This document shows positions 30,110 through 33,478 of a stretch of 33,478 bases of DNA, in pieces. Position 1 is the first letter of the stretch, and each line of letters begins with the position of its first letter. The notes under the pieces were generated by a model. It worked only from the letters and a program-made list of their open reading frames with translations. It had not been told where the DNA came from and made no database searches. The translations under genes were made by a program, and so were the position numbers. Location: NCBI GenBank assembly GCA_028867135.1, contig JAGWGW010000009.1:1-33478 (forward strand). Direction: 5' to 3'. Source of the stretch: Microcaldota archaeon. GTDB taxonomy: Archaea; Micrarchaeota; Micrarchaeia; Micrarchaeales; CABMGC01.

Positions 30110-30790
30110 TTAGCCATTGCGCCTGTGCTTCTTGACGAAGAGGGTAGGGTTGTAGAAATATCCAAGGTTCTGCTTGATCATCGAATCACTCCAGTCCCAC
30201 CACTGTATCTTGAGCAGCTTCTCCCTTATCCCTTTGGAGAACCTGTAGCCTATCCTCTTTGCCGGAGTGCCGCCTACTATCTCATAAGGTTCTACATCGT
30301 GCGTGACAACCGCCCCTGCCGCAACGACTGCGCCATCTCCTATTCTCCTGCTCCCTATTATCTTGACGTCGTTGCCTATCCACACGTCGTTCCCTATGGC
30401 TATGTTGGCTGCTTTGTTCGGCTTTTTTGACCTGTATAGTGCGTCGTATTTTTCATCATAGTTGTCGAAGAAAAGCCTGTTCATGTGGGAGCTGACAAAG
30501 TTCGGGGTATGCCTGCTGTTCAGCATAAGATAGAGGTTTTCTCCTATCCTCGTATAGCTGCCGACCTCTATTTGCGTGTACTCTGGAGAAAATGTTATGG
30601 TGCGTATGACATTGCTGCTTGACGAATTCCTGCCTATCTTGATCTTCTTGAAGGCGCTTGGCCACTTGTCGAAGTATACCCCTTCTGTGCCCTGCCCGAA
30701 ATGGGAGAGGTACTTGAGTCTGTATATGAAGTTTATGATGTTGGGAAACAGCAGGTACAGGTCTCCGTAGCGCCTTCTCCAAAAGCCCAT
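30110..30790 (-). CDS. Hexapeptide-repeat (CatB/Vat-like) acetyltransferase
   Basis: This 226-residue left-handed beta-helix acyltransferase shows several hexapeptide turns (IEVGSYTRIGENLYL, IAIGNDVWIGNDVKI, IGDGAVVAAGAVVTHDV), then GGTPAKRIGYRFSKG and a C-terminal helix IREKLLKIQWWDWS, the signature of the CatB/Vat subfamily. The loop with NSRHTPNFVSSH holds the usual catalytic His. It uses acetyl-CoA and probably acetylates a sugar amine or hydroxyl, given the amino-sugar genes nearby. The ATG is about 37 bp from the TATA box at 30819-30830, with AGGT between. Chloramphenicol acetylation is possible in the family but not suggested by context. Confidence 0.9.
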   Translation of the reverse strand: MGFWRRRYGDLYLLFPNIINFIYRLKYLSHFGQGTEGVYFDKWPSAFKKIKIGRNSSSSNVIRTITFSPEYTQIEVGSYTRIGENLYLMLNSRHTPNFVSSHMNRLFFDNYDEKYDALYRSKKPNKAANIAIGNDVWIGNDVKIIGSRRIGDGAVVAAGAVVTHDVEPYEIVGGTPAKRIGYRFSKGIREKLLKIQWWDWSDSMIKQNLGYFYNPTLFVKKHRRNG

Positions 30791-30818
30791 CTGATTACCT
30801 TCAAAGATTAGGGTTTTG

Positions 30819-30830
30819 GTAATTTATATA
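30819..30830. promoter_or_regulatory. Shared TATA box (acetyltransferase / sulfatase-fold enzyme)
   Basis: GTAATTTATATA is the main box between the divergent starts at 30790 and 30872. Both distances leave short leaders (about 10 and 18 nt), each with a ribosome binding site. A weaker box, CATTTAAG (30841-30848), could also serve the plus gene. Confidence 0.45.
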
Positions 30831-30860
30831 GCTTCTTGCACATTTAAGATTCAGAAGACC

Positions 30861-30868
30861 GAGGTGAT
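30861..30868 (+). promoter_or_regulatory. Strong Shine-Dalgarno deciding a TTG start
   Basis: GAGGTGAT is a near-perfect complement of the archaeal 16S 3' end and ends 3 nt before TTG 30872. The ATG inside it (30866) is followed at once by a stop, so TTG is the start. Confidence 0.8.
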
Positions 30869-30871
30869 GCC

Positions 30872-32269
30872 TTGAAGGGAAGCAAAAAACCCAATATCGT
30901 CATGATCATGCTTGACACCTTTAGGGCTGACTATCTGAGCGATTATGGAGGCGAAGGCCGGCTGAAGACTATGGAAGGCATGGCCAGGAGTGGCGTGGTC
31001 TACAAAAACGCGTATTCGCCAGGAACATACACTGTGCCGTCTCACGCTGCGCTTTTTCTGAATAAGCGTGTTGTGGATATACCAAGCGTTTTGAGAGGGC
31101 ATAAGGTCAAGTTATCTGTGGAGTCGAAAGGTCTGCCACAATACATTAGAAAGAGAGAACCTACTTTGGCAAGGAAACTTTCTGATTTGGGATATGAGAC
31201 TGCGTTATTTTCCAGCAACCCATTCATAGCTGAGCGCACTGGATTCGGAGAGGGCTTCCATGTTGCAAGAGATACGGAAAGCGAAAAGGCTGCTGAAGAG
31301 GGAGGTGGAGGACCAGGAATTGCGGATAAGGTACTGAACAGCGATGCGTTCATGAAGTCCGTTCAGTTGGCCTCGCATGTCATAAGAGGGGATGTGCTGG
31401 ACAGGCTGTTCATAGATTTTGCGAAAAGGATGGAAAGGCGGCTGGCTAGGGACTCTGGCTACGCTGATTTGGACATGGGGGCGGAGTTACTAAGCAAGAT
31501 GGTAAAGAGGCATCTTGATAGGGCCAGCATCGAGAGGCCGAAATTCGTCTTCATCAACTACATGGAAGCCCACGAGCCCTACCCGCTTGTGAAAGCGGAT
31601 GTGATACAGGGAAGATGGCTTTACATGGGTGGCCTGGTCGACATCGGGGGTTTGAAGGACATAAAAGAAGCATGCGGTAAAAGGCTGGTATACCTTGATG
31701 CCCAGATCGGCAAGCTGATTGACATGCTAAGAGGGCAGGGATTGCTTGATGATGCATTTGTCATTTTGATGAGCGACCACGGCCAGGCATTCATGGAACA
31801 TGGACAGTTGTATCATGATCTTCTACCGTATAATGAGATGGTTAGGATACCTCTTGTCATAAGCAGGTTCGTTAAAGGAATGCAGGTATCCTCAAGGAAA
31901 GTTGTGGAGGACCCAGTCGGCCTCACACTCATGCATGATTTTGCGCTTGATGTTGCTCGTGGTAAACCGGGTAAGGCACCGCCCCACAATGCTGTGTTTG
32001 CTGACCATATAGGCACTGCGCGGTGGTGGGGGTCTGACATAGTGAAAAGGCTGCATGATAGATCAAGGGGCTTCGCAAGGATAAACGAGATGATGGAACT
32101 GTTCGACACCAAGGCCACGGCGGTGTACTACAAGAGATACAAGCTGATCCACTATTATGGCGAAAGGAGGGATGAATTGTACGACTTGGACAATGACCCT
32201 GCTGAAGTAGACAACATAATAAACGGGGAAAAAGAGATGCATGCGAAAATGAGGAAGATGGTCAAGTAA
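30872..32269 (+). CDS. Alkaline-phosphatase/sulfatase-fold enzyme (Thr nucleophile type)
   Basis: This 465-residue protein has the sulfatase/phosphodiesterase core. Metal-binding KKPNIVMIMLDTFRAD supplies Asp15. The nucleophile segment GTYTVPSHAAL sits at 51-61. A second metal site is SDHGQAFMEHGQLYHD, and a C-terminal YKLIHYYGERRDELYDLDNDP closes the fold as in true sulfatases. The formylglycine precursor Cys/Ser of C/S-x-P-x-R is Thr54 in T-x-P-x-H, so conventional sulfatase chemistry is unlikely. Thr-nucleophile relatives are phosphoglycerol- or phosphoethanolamine-type transferases and phosphodiesterases. There is no signal peptide or membrane helix, so it seems cytoplasmic. Its end overlaps the convergent glycosyltransferase by 8 nt. 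Confidence 0.88.
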   Translation: MKGSKKPNIVMIMLDTFRADYLSDYGGEGRLKTMEGMARSGVVYKNAYSPGTYTVPSHAALFLNKRVVDIPSVLRGHKVKLSVESKGLPQYIRKREPTLARKLSDLGYETALFSSNPFIAERTGFGEGFHVARDTESEKAAEEGGGGPGIADKVLNSDAFMKSVQLASHVIRGDVLDRLFIDFAKRMERRLARDSGYADLDMGAELLSKMVKRHLDRASIERPKFVFINYMEAHEPYPLVKADVIQGRWLYMGGLVDIGGLKDIKEACGKRLVYLDAQIGKLIDMLRGQGLLDDAFVILMSDHGQAFMEHGQLYHDLLPYNEMVRIPLVISRFVKGMQVSSRKVVEDPVGLTLMHDFALDVARGKPGKAPPHNAVFADHIGTARWWGSDIVKRLHDRSRGFARINEMMELFDTKATAVYYKRYKLIHYYGERRDELYDLDNDPAEVDNIINGEKEMHAKMRKMVK

Positions 32270-33332
32270 CCGTTTTCTCCATATATTTCTCCCTGTACTT
32301 CTTGTTCATCAGTTCCATAAGAAGATTTATTCCCTGTCTTTTGTTCTTATATTTGCTGTTGAGCTGGATTATCGTCTTTTCCTTGTCGAGCTCAAGGAAC
32401 TTAGTTATGCCGATCCGGTGTATTATCTTTGATATCTCCAGTATCTTCTGCGAGTCGGGTTCCCTTTTCCAGTTTGCTATGTCGCTGAGCCTCTTGGCCT
32501 TTTCATCCTTCAATTCCATGCGGATCTTCTCGTTTTTTGTCTGGGTTATCAACGGGCGGTATTTGAGGCTATAAAATATGCCGTAGTCAAAGTTTGTCAG
32601 TTCCTGGGCAGGGCTCTTGAGCGTTAGTTTCTCGTAGAGCACGAGCGCGCCCATGATCAGGTTGCCCAAGAGCGATTTTTGGCTTTCGTTTTTGCCCAAG
32701 ACGTTCTTTTCGTAAAAGTATTCTGATATCTTGTCATTGAACATCCTATACGTGAACCTCTCGTATTTCTCCAACTTATCGTATTCGATTGAGCTTTTGC
32801 CCGAAAGCATGCGCACAACATAGTGCTTGATGCAGTATTTGTCATCCCCAAGTTTTTCTACAGCGCCATTTATCTCGGGCTGTTCGTGCAGGAGGCCTTT
32901 GAAACTTGCACTGCTTTTTTTGAAGATGCGTATCTGCCACGTGACAAAATCAGTCGCCTTTTTGTTATTCAGCATGATGTAGTTCCTTAAGGTAAATGCC
33001 TTAGCAGAGTCGGTTTCTATAAGCTTCTTGAGGTCTTTCCTGAGCGCGGGACTCAACCTCTCATCGGTTCCCATGAGCAGCACCCATTCACTCCTGCATT
33101 TGCCCATCCCATACATGAAAAGAGGATCTGCAAGGCCCAGTGCTATTGCATGGTATATCCTCAATTTTGTCAGCTCCTCTGTTTTCTTTGTGGATAGTAG
33201 CTTCCTTGAATTCCTGGCGTCGCTCGAATCCACAACGACTATCTCGTCTACTGTATTGTATAGGTCGTTGATTAGGCCTACCGCCTTGTCTATGTCGTTC
33301 CTGCAGAAAATAAGTGCGGATATGCTACTCAT
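32262..33332 (-). CDS. Glycosyltransferase, GT2-like (GT-A fold)
   Basis: This 356-residue protein begins [19 protein letters not shown] followed by [15 protein letters not shown], the GT2 donor-binding start with the usual IVVVDSSS-like strand. [19 protein letters not shown] holds the metal-binding acidic triplet (TDE in place of DxD). [17 protein letters not shown] follows, the acceptor-side block with a His-Glu. The C-terminal 150 residues are basic and helical, with no clear membrane span. It likely adds a sugar to a lipid-linked or protein glycan. It overlaps the hexapeptide transferase upstream by 8 nt (ATGAGTAG), so the two are coupled. Confidence 0.82.
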   Translation of the reverse strand: MSSISALIFCRNDIDKAVGLINDLYNTVDEIVVVDSSDARNSRKLLSTKKTEELTKLRIYHAIALGLADPLFMYGMGKCRSEWVLLMGTDERLSPALRKDLKKLIETDSAKAFTLRNYIMLNNKKATDFVTWQIRIFKKSSASFKGLLHEQPEINGAVEKLGDDKYCIKHYVVRMLSGKSSIEYDKLEKYERFTYRMFNDKISEYFYEKNVLGKNESQKSLLGNLIMGALVLYEKLTLKSPAQELTNFDYGIFYSLKYRPLITQTKNEKIRMELKDEKAKRLSDIANWKREPDSQKILEISKIIHRIGITKFLELDKEKTIIQLNSKYKNKRQGINLLMELMNKKYREKYMEKTVT

Positions 33333-33478
33333 GCTTATCTATCGGTCTTGCCGGGTTGCCGTAGACCACAGTCTTGTCTGGCACGTCCTTTGTAACAACG
33401 GACCCTGCGCCGACCATGCTGCCCTTGCCTATTCTTATCCCTGGTAGTATCACCGAGTGCGCTCCTATCGAGGCTCCG
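33325..33478 (-). CDS. Hexapeptide-repeat acyltransferase, N-terminus beyond window
   Basis: This is the last 50 residues of a left-handed beta-helix acyltransferase: [17 protein letters not shown], then [18 protein letters not shown], and the closing [20 protein letters not shown] followed by GNPA is the usual end of WbbJ/FdtC/NeuD-type sugar O- or N-acetyltransferases. It is a second candidate, beside the gene at 30110, for acetylating the amino sugar made by the ketoisomerase/aminotransferase pair. The stop lies inside the start of the next gene (8-nt overlap). The gene is cut only by the window edge. Confidence 0.88.
   Translation of the reverse strand, partial: GASIGAHSVILPGIRIGKGSMVGAGSVVTKDVPDKTVVYGNPARPIDKHE

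Noticed and set aside
1-33478. CRISPR array, insertion sequence, integrase or prophage genes
   Set aside because: No spaced direct repeats, transposase-like frames or terminal inverted repeats were seen on reading both strands.

Overview
The window is chromosomal DNA of a small-genome archaeon. The evidence is a complete set of large archaeal RNA polymerase subunits (RpoH, a split RpoB as B''/B', and RpoA'/A''), Kae1 and Bud32 of the KEOPS complex, an Sm-like protein, an SRP54, archaeal-type TrpRS and S-adenosylhomocysteine hydrolase, intron-bearing tRNA genes, and TATA boxes about 27 bp upstream of many start codons. Very tight packing, overlapping stops, a class III (prepilin-like) signal peptide and several orphan small proteins fit a DPANN lineage such as Micrarchaeota/ARMAN. 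That placement is inference, not proof.

Layout. 1-2491 (minus strand): partial M20 peptidase, GNAT-like protein, Lrp/AsnC regulator and Nudix hydrolase. 2460-4335: HAD phosphatase, intron-bearing tRNA-Met(CAU), DMT transporter and tRNA-His. 4484-7821: B12-dependent (class II) ribonucleotide reductase and a secreted pilin-like LamG protein. 7829-15437 (minus): the RNA polymerase operon rpoH-rpoB''-rpoB'-rpoA'-rpoA'', followed by a 53-residue small gene and an Sm-like protein. 15606-18916: TrpRS, a winged-helix regulator divergent from a frameshifted small gene across two tandem palindromes, then kae1-bud32. 18918-25889: S-adenosylhomocysteine hydrolase, a membrane-anchored Ser/Thr-rich protein, CysRS, an unknown 147-residue protein, a DRG-type GTPase, a 16-residue all-basic peptide gene, SRP54, and an intron-bearing tRNA-Ile(UAU). 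25894-33478: a four-helix cysteine membrane protein, then a surface-glycan island with a sugar aminotransferase, an FdtA-like ketoisomerase, two glycosyltransferases, GDP-mannose 4,6-dehydratase, two hexapeptide acyltransferases and an alkaline-phosphatase/sulfatase-fold enzyme.

How it fits together. Most genes are housekeeping. The glycan island reads as a route from GDP-mannose to an acetylated amino-deoxy sugar plus its transfer enzymes, probably for surface glycan or protein glycosylation. The most unusual points are: tRNA-Ile(UAU) reading AUA directly in a genome that favours AUA; the 16-residue Lys/His peptide; the tandem-palindrome switch with its broken partner gene; four divergent gene pairs apparently fired from one shared TATA box; a CysRS lacking one zinc cysteine; and an unannotated 53-residue gene ending the polymerase operon.
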